64,000 nt of DNA from Alphaproteobacteria bacterium (GCA_015232335.1 JADFZV010000013.1:1-64000); one strand, 5' to 3'. Positions 30,459 through 40,892 are shown, numbered from the stretch's first letter. Notes: generated from the letters alone by a model not told the origin. Numbers and translations: made by a program.

Positions 30459-31547
30459 ATGCAGGAAAATGCCGATTCACTCCTCGATCTTGGGCTTTCG
30501 CACCTGAAGGCGAACCGCGCCCTGGATGCGGTGGAGACCTTTGAGAAGCTGCGCCGCCTTGCCCCCGACCATCCCGGCCTGACCGAGGCCTATGTCAAGG
30601 CCTTGCGCAAGGATGCCCGCCATGCCGAGGCGCTGGCGGTGGCCGAGGCGGCAAGACCGCAGACGGTCCAGTTGATGTTCGAGCGGGCCTTAAGCCTTCT
30701 GGCCCTGGGGCGGGCGGGCGAGTCCCTGGCAGCTTTCGACGCGGTTCTGGCCCTTGACGCCCATCTGGCCGTCGCCTGGTATCAAAGCCACGGCCCCGCC
30801 CTTGACCTTATCGGCCCAGACGAAGCCCGGCGCCGGATCGAGCGGGCCTTGGCCTGCACCGGCGCCAACGGCAATTACCGGGCCTTGCTGGCGGCCTATC
30901 ACCTGCTGGCGGACCATGCATCCGAGGCAAAGCGGATTGCAAGAAAGGCCAGGCATCGGGTTCTGATCGAGGGAATCGAGGCTCTGCTCCCCTTCTTCGC
31001 CCCGGGCCTGCGGCTGTTCGGCGTTTCGGCGCATCTGCTGGACCATGCGCTCGCCCAAGCCGATCTTGAGGGGCTGGTGCTGGAATTCGGCGTGCGCCGA
31101 GGAACGTCGCTTTGCCTCATCGCCCAGCGGGCCGGGCAAGCCGTGCATGGCTTCGATTCCTTCGAAGGCCTGCCTGAATCCTGGGGTGCCAATCCTGCCG
31201 GGGTGCTGACGACGGGTGCCGAGCTTCCCCAGTTGCCCTCCAATGCCTGCCTGCATCCCGGCTGGTTCAACGACACGCTGCCCGCCTTTCTGGCGGCCCA
31301 TCCCGGGCCGTTGCGCTTCGTCAATATCGATTCGGATATTTACGCCTCGGCCAGAACGGTTCTCTTCGCCCTGGCCTCTCGCCTGTTGCCCGGAAGCATT
31401 GTCGTGTTCGATGAGTTGATCGGCAATCCTACCTGGCGGGGCGACGAGTACAAGGCACTGATGGAGGCAAAAGAGGCCTTCGGCCTTCGCTTTGAAATCT
31501 TCGCCCTGGCTCCGGCCACCAAGCAGGTGGCATTGCGGATTTTGTAA
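30459..31547 (+). CDS. TPR N-terminus fused to a TylF/macrocin-O-methyltransferase-like domain
   Basis: TPR-like N-terminal half; LVLEFGVRRGTSLCLIAQRAGQAVHGFDSFEGLPESW ... LRFVNIDSDIYASARTVLFALASRLLPGSIVVFDELIGNPTWRGDEYKAL. Confidence 0.75.
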   Translation: MQENADSLLDLGLSHLKANRALDAVETFEKLRRLAPDHPGLTEAYVKALRKDARHAEALAVAEAARPQTVQLMFERALSLLALGRAGESLAAFDAVLALDAHLAVAWYQSHGPALDLIGPDEARRRIERALACTGANGNYRALLAAYHLLADHASEAKRIARKARHRVLIEGIEALLPFFAPGLRLFGVSAHLLDHALAQADLEGLVLEFGVRRGTSLCLIAQRAGQAVHGFDSFEGLPESWGANPAGVLTTGAELPQLPSNACLHPGWFNDTLPAFLAAHPGPLRFVNIDSDIYASARTVLFALASRLLPGSIVVFDELIGNPTWRGDEYKALMEAKEAFGLRFEIFALAPATKQVALRIL

Positions 31548-31548
31548 T

Positions 31549-32403
31549 TCAGCCGCCCCGTTTGGCAAAATCCCAATAAAGCGCGCGGGCGCGCTCATAG
31601 ACCGGCCCCGGCGACAGGTTCCGTGTTTCGTAACAGAGGCAGGGCTGCAGCTTGGCGTAGTTGCCGGTGGCAAAGATTTCGTCGGCAGTCATCAGTTCGC
31701 TAGGCGCGATGGCGCGTTCCACCACCTCTAGGCCATCGTCACGCAAAAGAGCGATCACCCGCTGGCGCGTGATGCCGTTCAGAAAGGTGCCGTTGATGGC
31801 GGGCGTGTGCACGACACCTTGGCGAACAAGGAACAGGTTGGTATAGGCGAACTCGGCCAGATTGCCGCAAGGGTCGAGAACAGCCGCAGTGTCAAAACCC
31901 TTATTCCCAGCCTCTCTGACGATTCTTGAGACATTGGGATAGAGGCAGGCGGCCTTGGCCTCGGTGGGGGCGGCATCGCGGGCGGGACGGCGAAACGAGG
32001 ACAGGCAGGCGGAAAAGCCCAGGCTTTTGGGCAAAGGCGCCTCGTAAACCGACAGGGCGAAGCGCGTCGAGGCCGGGTCGGGCAGGGCAAAACCGCTATC
32101 GGCCCAAAACAAAGGGCAGATATAAAGCTCCGCATCGGGCTTGAAGCGATGAATGCCCTCCCAGGCCAGGCCCTCGATTTCGACAGGAGTCAGCATCGGC
32201 TCCAACCCCAGAAAACGGGCGGAAAAGCAGGATCTGGCCATGTGCCGCGCCAAATCGGGGGCTAGCCCCTGAACGGCGCGGGCGCCATCGAACACCACCG
32301 AACCCAGCCAAACGCCATGCGTCATCGGCCCCAAAGCCAGGGGATTGCCCTCATGCCATTCGCCGTCCAGCCAGGTAATGGCGCGTCCTGGTTCATGGGC
32401 CAT
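31549..32403 (-). CDS. Class IV (branched-chain type) aminotransferase
   Basis: MAHEPGRAITWLDGEWHEGNPLALGPMTHGVWLGSVVFDGARA; NLAEFAYTNLFLVRQGVVHTPAINGTFLNGITRQRVI. Confidence 0.88.
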   Translation of the reverse strand: MAHEPGRAITWLDGEWHEGNPLALGPMTHGVWLGSVVFDGARAVQGLAPDLARHMARSCFSARFLGLEPMLTPVEIEGLAWEGIHRFKPDAELYICPLFWADSGFALPDPASTRFALSVYEAPLPKSLGFSACLSSFRRPARDAAPTEAKAACLYPNVSRIVREAGNKGFDTAAVLDPCGNLAEFAYTNLFLVRQGVVHTPAINGTFLNGITRQRVIALLRDDGLEVVERAIAPSELMTADEIFATGNYAKLQPCLCYETRNLSPGPVYERARALYWDFAKRGG

Positions 32404-32489
32404 GCGCTTCTCGCTCCTTGTTGACCCGTCCATCCTGCACCTATGGGTCCGGGCTTGTCCATACAGAGACAAGCTTGCATAATCGGGAC

Positions 32490-33245
32490 ATGCGCACCCT
32501 GATCCTCTGTCTTGCCCTGTTTGCCCTGGCGGCTTGCGAAAGCCCGGATATCAACGAACCCCTGCCCCTGTCTTCCAACAAGCAGGTCGATCCCACGCTG
32601 AAAGAAGCGGTGGCCGAGGCCGAGCAGGCCAATGACTGGGCCGCTGCGGCGGAGTATTACCACTCGCTCTTCGAACGCTCGCCCAACGACGAGAAGCTGG
32701 CCCTGCGCTATGCCCGCAGCCTGCGCTATGCCGGATACGGCCCCGAGGCGGCGGGCGTGCTGACTCCCTTTACCGACAAACATCCAAAGAACGCCGCCCT
32801 GCTGTTCGAATTGGGCAAGGATCTGGTGGCGGCCTCGCAGCCCGGCCGCGCCGTTGAGGTCTTCAAGAAAGCCCTGGCGCTGGAGCCCAGGAGTTGGGAA
32901 ATCCTGTCGGCCCTCGGCATCGCCTATGATTATCAGGACATGTCGGCGGAAGCGCAGGAAAGTTATCTGAAGGCCTTGGACATTGCGCCGGAAAATCCGG
33001 TGGTGCTGAACAATCTAGCCCTCTCGCAGGCCAAAAGCGGGGCCTTGCCCATCGCCATCGCCACCCTGGAACGCGCCGCCCGCCAGCCCCGTGCTCGCAT
33101 GCAGGTGCGCCAGAATCTAGCCGTGCTGCTGGCCTATAAGGGCGATGCGCAGAATGCCGAGCGGTTGGCCCGCCAGGACCTGCCCGCCGACATGGCGGGA
33201 CGCAACGCCTCGCTCTTCCGCCTGTTCGCAGCCCCCGACAACTGA
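32490..33245 (+). CDS. TPR lipoprotein (TadD-like)
   Basis: MRTLILCLALFALAAC lipobox; TPR repeats ALSALGIAYDYQDMSAEAQESYLKALDIAPENPVVLNNLAL. Confidence 0.75.
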   Translation: MRTLILCLALFALAACESPDINEPLPLSSNKQVDPTLKEAVAEAEQANDWAAAAEYYHSLFERSPNDEKLALRYARSLRYAGYGPEAAGVLTPFTDKHPKNAALLFELGKDLVAASQPGRAVEVFKKALALEPRSWEILSALGIAYDYQDMSAEAQESYLKALDIAPENPVVLNNLALSQAKSGALPIAIATLERAARQPRARMQVRQNLAVLLAYKGDAQNAERLARQDLPADMAGRNASLFRLFAAPDN

Positions 33246-33246
33246 C

Positions 33247-34077
33247 ATGCGAAAGATTTTGCCCGCACTCCGCCCGGTTCTTGCCGTCCTGGCGGTCGGA
33301 TGGTTCTGTCTTCCCGCAGCGGCCCAGGAGCCCGCCTCCTTCAAGGATTGCGCTGACTGCCCCGAGATGCAGGTCATCCCGCCCGGCAACTTCATGATGG
33401 GCAGCGCCCGGGGCCACGAGAACGAGCAGCCGGAACACCAGGTCAGCCTTGCCAAACCCTTTGCGCTGGCACGGTTCGAGATCACCTTTGATGACTGGCA
33501 GGCCTGCGTCGATGCCAAGGGATGTTCGCGCCAGCCCGACGATCATCAATGGGGCAAGGGCAAGCGCCCGGTCATGAACATCACCTTTGACGACGTGACC
33601 CAGTATCTGACTTGGCTTTCGCACAAAAGCGGCAAGCGCTACCGCCTGCCCAGCGAGGCGGAATGGGAGTGGGCGGCCAAGGGCGGCGTGGCGACATCCT
33701 ATCCCTGGGGCGAGCGGATGGAGGAGGGACGCGCCAATTGCAGAGAATGCGGCGCCAAACCCTTTGGCGGATTTTCCTCGGCCCCCGTAGGCAGCTATCC
33801 GCCCAACGGCTATGGCCTTTACGACATGGCGGGCAATGTCTGGGAATGGACCCAGGATTGCTGGCATCCCGACCATCAGGGTGCCTCGCCCGAGGGGCGT
33901 CCGCGCGGCCCCGAAGCCCAACCTCTGCCCGGCCTCTCCAGTTGTATGGCCCGCGTCATGAAAGGGGGCGCTTGGTATTATTACGCCCCGATGGCACGCC
34001 CCCAGGCTCGGGCCAAGAATGACAGCCGCGTCTTCAGCTACGTGCTGGGCTTCAGGCCGGCCAGGGATTTGGATTAG
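33247..34077 (+). CDS. Formylglycine-generating-enzyme (SUMF1)-like domain protein, secreted
   Basis: MQVIPPGNFMMGSARGHENEQPEHQVSLAKPFALARFEITFDDW; YRLPSEAEWEWAAKGG; YGLYDMAGNVWEWTQD; ARVMKGGAWYYY. Confidence 0.88.
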   Translation: MRKILPALRPVLAVLAVGWFCLPAAAQEPASFKDCADCPEMQVIPPGNFMMGSARGHENEQPEHQVSLAKPFALARFEITFDDWQACVDAKGCSRQPDDHQWGKGKRPVMNITFDDVTQYLTWLSHKSGKRYRLPSEAEWEWAAKGGVATSYPWGERMEEGRANCRECGAKPFGGFSSAPVGSYPPNGYGLYDMAGNVWEWTQDCWHPDHQGASPEGRPRGPEAQPLPGLSSCMARVMKGGAWYYYAPMARPQARAKNDSRVFSYVLGFRPARDLD

Positions 34078-34415
34078 GGTGCGTTATCTTGCGTGGGGGC
34101 AAGAACGCGCTCAAGCGGGCCAAGATCGTCTTCGATCACATCCCAAATTCTTCGCGTGTTCGTACGAAAATATTCATGAACAATCCTGTCACGAATTCCC
34201 GCCATCGCCCGCCAAGGAAGGGAGGAATGAGCCGATCTGAAATCTTCGCTTATGTTTTTGGCGGCTTCACCAATGACCCCAATCGAGTAGAGAACCGAGC
34301 GGACGACAACCGGGCTTTGAGAAAAGGTCTTGAAATCCATCCCCAAGGTATCGGCGCGGATATCGGCGATCGCCGCCAGAATATCGGCAATGCGCGCCTT
34401 GTCGTCCCGGGCCAT
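34074..34415 (-). CDS. hepT: HepT-like toxin (DUF86 family)
   Basis: RX4HXY motif RDRIVHEY in ...WRAMAGIRDRIVHEYFRTNTRRIWDVIEDDLGPL. Confidence 0.88.
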   Translation of the reverse strand: MARDDKARIADILAAIADIRADTLGMDFKTFSQSPVVVRSVLYSIGVIGEAAKNISEDFRSAHSSLPWRAMAGIRDRIVHEYFRTNTRRIWDVIEDDLGPLERVLAPTQDNAP

Positions 34416-34771
34416 TAAAACACCAGCACCCGCTCGCGCTCGAAAGCGGCGCGAATCTGAGGCTTGAAGGAACCGACTTCGCCAAGGTCGACCGAACGCC
34501 CCAAGGCGCCTTCGAGCCTAAGGCGGGTATCTTCCATGCGGAACAAGGAAAACGATTTCCCCTCCTCAATATCGACAGCAATGTCAATGTCGCTATCCGG
34601 GCGCTCTTCTCCTCTGACCACCGATCCGAACAAGGCAAGATGGCATATCCCCAGCTTGCGAAGCCCAGGCTCCTCCGTCTTGAGACGTGCGATGATGTCC
34701 TCTAGCGTCCGAGCCACGCGGCCTCCCGACTTGCGACGAGGTTGCTCCTGATAAGATAAGGCTATCAACAA
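34415..34771 (-). CDS. mntA: MntA-like minimal nucleotidyltransferase antitoxin (may start at GTG encoding VARTLEDI)
   Basis: GSX10DXD motif exact: GSVVRGEERPDSDID; overlaps hepT start. Confidence 0.88.
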   Translation of the reverse strand: MLIALSYQEQPRRKSGGRVARTLEDIIARLKTEEPGLRKLGICHLALFGSVVRGEERPDSDIDIAVDIEEGKSFSLFRMEDTRLRLEGALGRSVDLGEVGSFKPQIRAAFERERVLVF

Positions 34772-34813
34772 ATAACGCTTGGATCAATGCCAAGCCGTGG
34801 ACGGGTGTGGCGC

Positions 34814-36130
34814 TCAACGCGCCTTGGCGTCGGCGACCAGGCTTTTGAAGAAACCGATCTGCCAGTCCACCTCATCGGGGGTCAACGGACAATTGCCCTT
34901 ATGCGCCCGAATCAGGGCCGAGGGCGACACGCGGGCCAGTTTGGTCTGAAGCTGCACGGCCATATCCATGCTCAGGCCAGCCTTGGTGGCCATGGCAACC
35001 ATGCCCTTCGCACTTTGCGTCTCGATGGCCTTGCGCACCACCTCAAGCGACAGGCCGGTCCGCACGGCCAATGCCCCGGTCACGGCATCCAGCTTGTTGC
35101 CGCTTAAATACTGGGCGACATCGGCCTCTTCCAATTTTCCGTTGGCGTGAAGCTGGCGCAGTTCGGCCAGAGGATCGACCTGGGGACCAGCCGTGCCCGG
35201 CCCCTTGCGCCTGGGCTGACGCAATTCGATTTGCTGGGTTTCCGCCTCCAGGCGCTTTTTGACCTCGCGCTCGACATCGGCCATCACATTTTCCGGCAGA
35301 TCCTGACGGCTTTTCAGAACATCCAGCAGATTGTCGGCCACGAACCTTGCGATACGGCCAACGGCCCGGGCCGAGAGATGCGGGCGCTGCACCAGAGGGG
35401 CGTGCCACATTTCGATATCGGGGGCGCGCTCGATCAAGCGATCCAGCGTCTCTTCGCGAATCTGAGCACTGCGGTTGCCCAGAAGAACGGCGATCGCCTC
35501 GACATCTTCCGACTTGGCGATGACGTCGGCCACTTCGGCGCCAACGCCCGCCCGGCGCGAGATGGCGGCCAGTGCTCCCTTGATGGGACCGGTCGAGATG
35601 ATTTCCAGAAGATCGTCGTCGGTGAGGACCGGCGAGCATTCCAGCACCGGACCGGCAACGACGATCTCGGTATCCCGGGCCAGACGGCGAATAATCTCGG
35701 GCGGCGCGTTGGCCACGTCCTTCAGCGTTTCGGCGATGATTCGCCGAACACGCGGCAACTGGTCGCGGGCCAACATTTCAAGCGTTTCATAGGTGATGCG
35801 CCGAATGCGGTCCTGCTCGTCGGCCCCCAGGCCGGGGGCCAGCTTGGCGATCTTGAGCGCCAGATCCGAGCGCACATCCTCGTCGGCATCCTTGGCCAGC
35901 AGCAGATTGGCCTGCACCGGCGTCGAGGGATTCTTGGCAATGCTCCGGCGCACATCGGTCAAAGGATCATTGGCGAGGTAATAGAGAATTTCCGGCATCA
36001 AGCCCTTATGCGCCGCCAGTTCGCCGCGTGTCTTGGCGTCGGCGCTGGCCGCCAGGTCGCGCGCTTCCTCATAAGCGACCGGTTTCTCGCCCTTGATGCC
36101 TCCCAACAGACGCTTGAGCAGACTGGTCAT
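34814..36130 (-). CDS. DUF2336 domain protein (HEAT-like helical repeats)
   Basis: ILYYLANDPLTDVRRSIAKNPSTPVQANLLLAKDADEDVRSDLALKIAKLAPGL; repeated helical pairs typical of DUF2336. Confidence 0.8.
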   Translation of the reverse strand: MTSLLKRLLGGIKGEKPVAYEEARDLAASADAKTRGELAAHKGLMPEILYYLANDPLTDVRRSIAKNPSTPVQANLLLAKDADEDVRSDLALKIAKLAPGLGADEQDRIRRITYETLEMLARDQLPRVRRIIAETLKDVANAPPEIIRRLARDTEIVVAGPVLECSPVLTDDDLLEIISTGPIKGALAAISRRAGVGAEVADVIAKSEDVEAIAVLLGNRSAQIREETLDRLIERAPDIEMWHAPLVQRPHLSARAVGRIARFVADNLLDVLKSRQDLPENVMADVEREVKKRLEAETQQIELRQPRRKGPGTAGPQVDPLAELRQLHANGKLEEADVAQYLSGNKLDAVTGALAVRTGLSLEVVRKAIETQSAKGMVAMATKAGLSMDMAVQLQTKLARVSPSALIRAHKGNCPLTPDEVDWQIGFFKSLVADAKAR

Positions 36131-37785
36131 GGAGATGCCTGCTCATTCGTCTGCACGGGCTTGGCGATCTTGTAGCTGCCCTTGCCCGCGCGCTTGACTT
36201 CGTACATCGCCTCATCGGCCCTGGCGACCATGCCTTCCAAAGTTTCAGGGCGCCTGGGATCGTGAACCGCAAGGCCCAGGGAAACGCCCAGCGGCTTCTC
36301 GGGCGTGCCGGAAAAGGAGGCCAGGGGATGGCTGGCTTCCAAAAGAGCCTGCGCCCGCTTCGTTGCCACCTCGACATCGGCATTTTCCAGCCAGACGGCG
36401 AATTCGTCGCCTCCCAGGCGCGACACCAGATCGATCGGGCGGGTGTTGTGAACCAGAATGTCTTTCAGCGCCAAAAGCGCCTCGTCACCCTTCTGATGGC
36501 CGTGCACGTCGTTGACCATCTTGAAATTGTCCAGATCGACATAGATCAGCGCCGCAGGCTTGCGGTCGCGGGCCAAACGGTTGAAGCGCCGCTCCATCTC
36601 CTCGAAGAAGGCACGCCGGTTGAAGAGGCCGGTCAGGCCATCCGTTCGCGACAGATTCAAGATGCGTTCGTGATTGGCAATCTGCTCGTTGGCAATGCCG
36701 ATCTGGTTGGCCACATCGAGAATCAGCAGGCGCTCGTCGTCGCAAAAGAGGGCACTGCCCGCCTTGCGCCACAGGCAGATGGCCCCGTTGGCATCGCGAT
36801 GATAGCGCGAGACGGCGCTCAAAACCTGCCAGCCATCCAGAGAAATCTCGGCCGTCGAGGCGCCGCTTTCCAGACTGCTCAACATCGGCTGAATGCTTTC
36901 GGCCAGCCCGTGATCGCCGAAATTGGCGGCCAGGGAGAAGTGCCCCCCCTCGGCACGGAAAATCTGGCATCCCGTGCAGGAAAGGGCGCGGGCCGTCGCT
37001 TCGGCGGCAGCGCCCAGCATATTGGCAGGATCGACTTCATCTCTGATAGTGCGCACGATATAGGTAAGCAGACGCTCTCGATTGGAGGCCTGGGCCAGGG
37101 CGGCATCACGTTCGCGCACCTGGGTGATGTCGCGGCAAACGCCCCTGGCACCCCGCCATTCGCCCGCCGGTCCCAACAGGGGAGCTGCCGAAACCAACAC
37201 GCAGGCCTGGCCACTGTCGGCATGGCGCATCCAGGTTTCACGGTCTTCGACGGCGATGCGTGTCGAAAAGAGGTTGGACTCGTTCTCGTGCCCCTCGGCC
37301 AGCAGACGGCCAGGCAGGCTACCCACCAGCTCATCGGCGGTATAGCCCAGAGCCCCCCTGGGAGTGACGAAGACGAAGCGTCCATCCAGGCCGGTTTCCC
37401 AGGAAAAATCGCTGGAGATTTCGACCAGGTCCTTATAACGCTGGCGCGATTCGACCAGGGCCATGCGCAGATTGCGCTCCAGCGTCACATCGCGGCCGAA
37501 AACCATCACGGTGGCAGGCGCGGCAAGCGGCAGAATGGCCAGTTCGTAATAGACCGGGCCGCCGATACCCGGCAGCAAGACCGATTCGTTCATGGGGTGC
37601 CCGGTCACCGCGGCCCGCCCGATATAGCCCATCACCTCGGGCGTATGCCCATCGCGAATGGCCTCGACCAGCACCCCGGCCGACGGATTCGATGCCAGCA
37701 CCTCGCCCCCCGAGGTCACGACCAGAACCGCCGCCTTGCTGGAAGTCAGAACCCCTGCATCGATCTTGAACTGGGTTTCGCTCAT
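36127..37785 (-). CDS. PAS-GAF-GGDEF diguanylate cyclase
   Basis: Catalytic RLGGDEF intact with upstream RPID (I-site RxxD); GGDEF-domain start LSRTDGLTGLFNRRAFFEEMERR. Confidence 0.92.
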   Translation of the reverse strand: MSETQFKIDAGVLTSSKAAVLVVTSGGEVLASNPSAGVLVEAIRDGHTPEVMGYIGRAAVTGHPMNESVLLPGIGGPVYYELAILPLAAPATVMVFGRDVTLERNLRMALVESRQRYKDLVEISSDFSWETGLDGRFVFVTPRGALGYTADELVGSLPGRLLAEGHENESNLFSTRIAVEDRETWMRHADSGQACVLVSAAPLLGPAGEWRGARGVCRDITQVRERDAALAQASNRERLLTYIVRTIRDEVDPANMLGAAAEATARALSCTGCQIFRAEGGHFSLAANFGDHGLAESIQPMLSSLESGASTAEISLDGWQVLSAVSRYHRDANGAICLWRKAGSALFCDDERLLILDVANQIGIANEQIANHERILNLSRTDGLTGLFNRRAFFEEMERRFNRLARDRKPAALIYVDLDNFKMVNDVHGHQKGDEALLALKDILVHNTRPIDLVSRLGGDEFAVWLENADVEVATKRAQALLEASHPLASFSGTPEKPLGVSLGLAVHDPRRPETLEGMVARADEAMYEVKRAGKGSYKIAKPVQTNEQASP

Positions 37786-37884
37786 CCCTCTGATCCTGCC
37801 CCCTCTGATCCTGGACACTTTCCCGCCCGTCTGGGATTATCACAACATCAATGTCGAAACGAGTAGAAACGAAGCCCCCCACCC

Positions 37885-38565
37885 ATGCAACACCCTTCCC
37901 TGGAACATCTTGACAGTTGGGTCTTCGATCTCGACAACACCTTGTATCCGGCCACGTCCAGCCTATTTCCCCAGATCGACCAGCGCATGCGCGCCTTCAT
38001 TGCCGAGCTTCTGGGATTGAGCGATGCCGAGGCCCATGCGCTTCAGAAGCGCTATTACCGGGAATTCGGCACCACGCTTCGGGGGCTGATGCTGGTCCAC
38101 GGGCTGGAGCCCCAGCGCTTCCTGGACTATGTCCATGACATAGACCGCTCGGTCCTGACACCTTCCCTGGAACTGGGCAAGGCCCTGGCGGGCCTGCCCG
38201 GGCGCAAACTGATCTTTACCAACGGCACCGAAACGCACGCCGTAAAGGTGCTGGAGCGCCTGGGGCTGTCTTGCCATTTCGAGGGAATCTTCGATATTCA
38301 TGCCTCGGACTATGTGCCCAAGCCCGATCCGCTGACCTATAAGCGCCTGCTGGCCCGTTTCGATCTGAAGGCTGAGCGTGCCGCCATGTTCGAGGATATC
38401 GCCAGAAACCTGAAGCCCGCCTTTGAGCTGGGCATGACCACGGTCTGGGTCAAGGCCGAGGAGCCCGAGTTTTACCACGATACCGAGGATGCGCACGTCC
38501 ATTACGCCACGGACGATCTGGCAGGGTGGCTGGCTTATGCATCGGCGACAGGAAAGGCCACATAG
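37885..38565 (+). CDS. HAD-family pyrimidine 5'-nucleotidase-like phosphatase
   Basis: WVFDLDNTLYPATSSLFPQIDQRMRAFI; KLIFTNGTETHAVKVLERLGL; YVPKPDPLTYKRLL. Confidence 0.87.
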   Translation: MQHPSLEHLDSWVFDLDNTLYPATSSLFPQIDQRMRAFIAELLGLSDAEAHALQKRYYREFGTTLRGLMLVHGLEPQRFLDYVHDIDRSVLTPSLELGKALAGLPGRKLIFTNGTETHAVKVLERLGLSCHFEGIFDIHASDYVPKPDPLTYKRLLARFDLKAERAAMFEDIARNLKPAFELGMTTVWVKAEEPEFYHDTEDAHVHYATDDLAGWLAYASATGKAT

Positions 38566-40892
38566 AAGCGGCAGCCCTCCCCCAGGGCCGATTCGATCCA
38601 GATGCGGCCCTTGTGGTGTTCAACGATCTTCTTGCACACGGCCAAGCCGATGCCCGTTCCCTCGTAGCGTTCATTGCTGACCAGGCGCTGGAAGATGCCG
38701 AAGGCCCGCTTGTGGTTCTTGGGGTCCATGCCCATGCCGTTATCCCTGATCTCGACGACCCACTCATTGCCCTCCCTTTTCCATGACAGGGCAACCATGG
38801 GAGGGCGGTCGGGAAAGCTGTATTTGATGGCGTTGCCCAGCAGATTCTGGAACAGACGGACCAGTTCCATCCAATATCCCTGAACGGAGGGAAAGTTCTC
38901 GGCGACGATAATCTGCGCGTTGGAGTCCTGAACGGCAATCTCCAGATTAAGGCAGCTTTCCTTGATGACATCGCCCAGGTTAATTCTATCGACAGGCTCG
39001 CCGCTGCGCCCCGTGCGCGAATATTCAAGCAGACCGGTGATCAACTGGTCCATCCGCTTGGCGCCATCGGAAGCAAAGGTGATGAACTCCTTGAGATCGC
39101 CCTCGACGGCCGGCCCCAATTTCCGCTCAACCAAGGCGAGATAACTGGTCACCATGCGCAAGGGCTGGCGCAGGTCATGCGACGCCACATAGGCGAATTG
39201 CTCAAGCTCGGCATTCGAGCGGATCAGTTCCTCGCTGATCTTCTTGCGCTCGGTGGTGTCTTCCTTGATCCCCAGATAATGGGTGATCTTGCCATTCTCA
39301 TCGAAAATCGGCGCAATCGACGCCTGCTCCCAATAAACCTCTCCGTTCTTGCGCTTATTGCACAGCTCGCCCTGCCAAGTGTCGCCCTTGTTCAGGGCGT
39401 CCCATAGTTGGACATAGGTTTCCTCGGGCGTTTTTCCCGATTTCAGGAATCGGGGATTCTTCCCGATCACCTCGTCCAAACCATAGCCGGTGATTTCCAG
39501 AAAGCGGGGATTGACGAATTCGATGTTGCCGCTGGTGTCGGCAATCACCACCGAGACCGGGCTTTGCTCGATGGCCTGAATCAGCTTGCGCCGCTCACGC
39601 TCCAGACGTTGACGGTCAGTTTCGTCATGGATGATGGAATAAAGGATGGGCTTGCCCTGCATTTCGATGGGGCCGGAATGCACCTCGACATCGCGAATAT
39701 CCCCCGAGGCCAGACGATGGCGGAAATGAAAGTGCGAGCGCTGCTCCTGCTTGGCCATCTCCATCTCACGGGCGATTTCTTGTTTTGACAAGATGTTGAT
39801 GTCGCCGATATTGAGATGCCGAAGCTCGCCCTTGCTGTAGCCGTAGAAAGCCTGAGCAGCATGGTTGGCGTCCTGAATGGTGCCGTCAGCGGGATCGATC
39901 AGCAGCATCGGCGCCTTCGAGCCGGCAAACAGGCTGTGATAGCGCTCTTCGCTTTTCTTAAGGTTCTGCGCCACCTCCTCCCGCCCCGCCAGCGAACGAT
40001 AAAGCATGAAGACCAGCGTTAGGATGGCAATGCTGATCAGCAGGGCACCCGCCAGAATGGTTGCTTTTTGAGCCTCATAAGCTGCCAGCACGTCTGAAAC
40101 AGCCTCGCCGATAACGATGCTCAGGCGATATTCAGGAAGTTTGTAGAATCCGTAAATGCGCTCGACACCATCCACCTGGGCCACACGCCGAAACGATCCT
40201 GAGACCGGCGGATTCTGGGCCAGATACGGCGTTCCCGTGATTTTCTTGCCCATATGAGCGTCATTGTCCGGATAGCGCCCCATGACATCGCCATCGTCGC
40301 TGACCAGCACCAAAGCCGGAATTTCTCCAAGGTCGATTCTTTCGTAATTTCCCAGGAAGGTTTCCGGATTGACCGATACGACGATGACGCCGTTGAATTT
40401 CTGCTTGTCGAAAATGGGCCTGGTGAATTGAAGCGACCAGCGACCCGAGACCTTGCCTTTCAAGGGCTTGCTGATGAACAGCTTGTCCTGGCCGCTTTCC
40501 TTGTGAATCTTGAAATGCTCGCGCTCGTTAAGGTCGATCCTCTCGGTCACCTTTGACAGGTTGGAATAGGCAAGGATGCCGTTCTTATCGATGACGGCGA
40601 TCTGAAAGGCGATATCGGCGATATGTTCCTGCTGAACCTTGACCAGTTCCGTGAACTGCCTCTCCTCGCCATCCCAGTGGACGCGCAGATCGAACAGAAC
40701 CTCGTCAAGCCGCTTTATGGTGGAGCGCGCATTTTCCGCGCGCACCTGTGCCTGATAGACAGTGCTTATTTCCGCATCTTTGATGAAACGCTCGCGGCTG
40801 CGGCTTAGATCGAAAAAAACGGCCAGCCACAGGCTGAGAAGGCCCACCGCCAACAGAACCAGCATTTGCAGTCTAAGCGATAAAGTCGGCAT
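38535..40892 (-). CDS. Membrane PAS-sensor histidine kinase (extracytoplasmic sensor, PAS repeats, HisKA, HATPase)
   Basis: FAYVASHDLRQPLRMVTSYLALVERKL; WVVEIRDNGMGMDPKNHKRAFGIFQRL; GTGIGLAVCKKIVEHHKGRIWIESALGEG. Confidence 0.92.
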   Translation of the reverse strand: MPTLSLRLQMLVLLAVGLLSLWLAVFFDLSRSRERFIKDAEISTVYQAQVRAENARSTIKRLDEVLFDLRVHWDGEERQFTELVKVQQEHIADIAFQIAVIDKNGILAYSNLSKVTERIDLNEREHFKIHKESGQDKLFISKPLKGKVSGRWSLQFTRPIFDKQKFNGVIVVSVNPETFLGNYERIDLGEIPALVLVSDDGDVMGRYPDNDAHMGKKITGTPYLAQNPPVSGSFRRVAQVDGVERIYGFYKLPEYRLSIVIGEAVSDVLAAYEAQKATILAGALLISIAILTLVFMLYRSLAGREEVAQNLKKSEERYHSLFAGSKAPMLLIDPADGTIQDANHAAQAFYGYSKGELRHLNIGDINILSKQEIAREMEMAKQEQRSHFHFRHRLASGDIRDVEVHSGPIEMQGKPILYSIIHDETDRQRLERERRKLIQAIEQSPVSVVIADTSGNIEFVNPRFLEITGYGLDEVIGKNPRFLKSGKTPEETYVQLWDALNKGDTWQGELCNKRKNGEVYWEQASIAPIFDENGKITHYLGIKEDTTERKKISEELIRSNAELEQFAYVASHDLRQPLRMVTSYLALVERKLGPAVEGDLKEFITFASDGAKRMDQLITGLLEYSRTGRSGEPVDRINLGDVIKESCLNLEIAVQDSNAQIIVAENFPSVQGYWMELVRLFQNLLGNAIKYSFPDRPPMVALSWKREGNEWVVEIRDNGMGMDPKNHKRAFGIFQRLVSNERYEGTGIGLAVCKKIVEHHKGRIWIESALGEGCRFYVAFPVADA

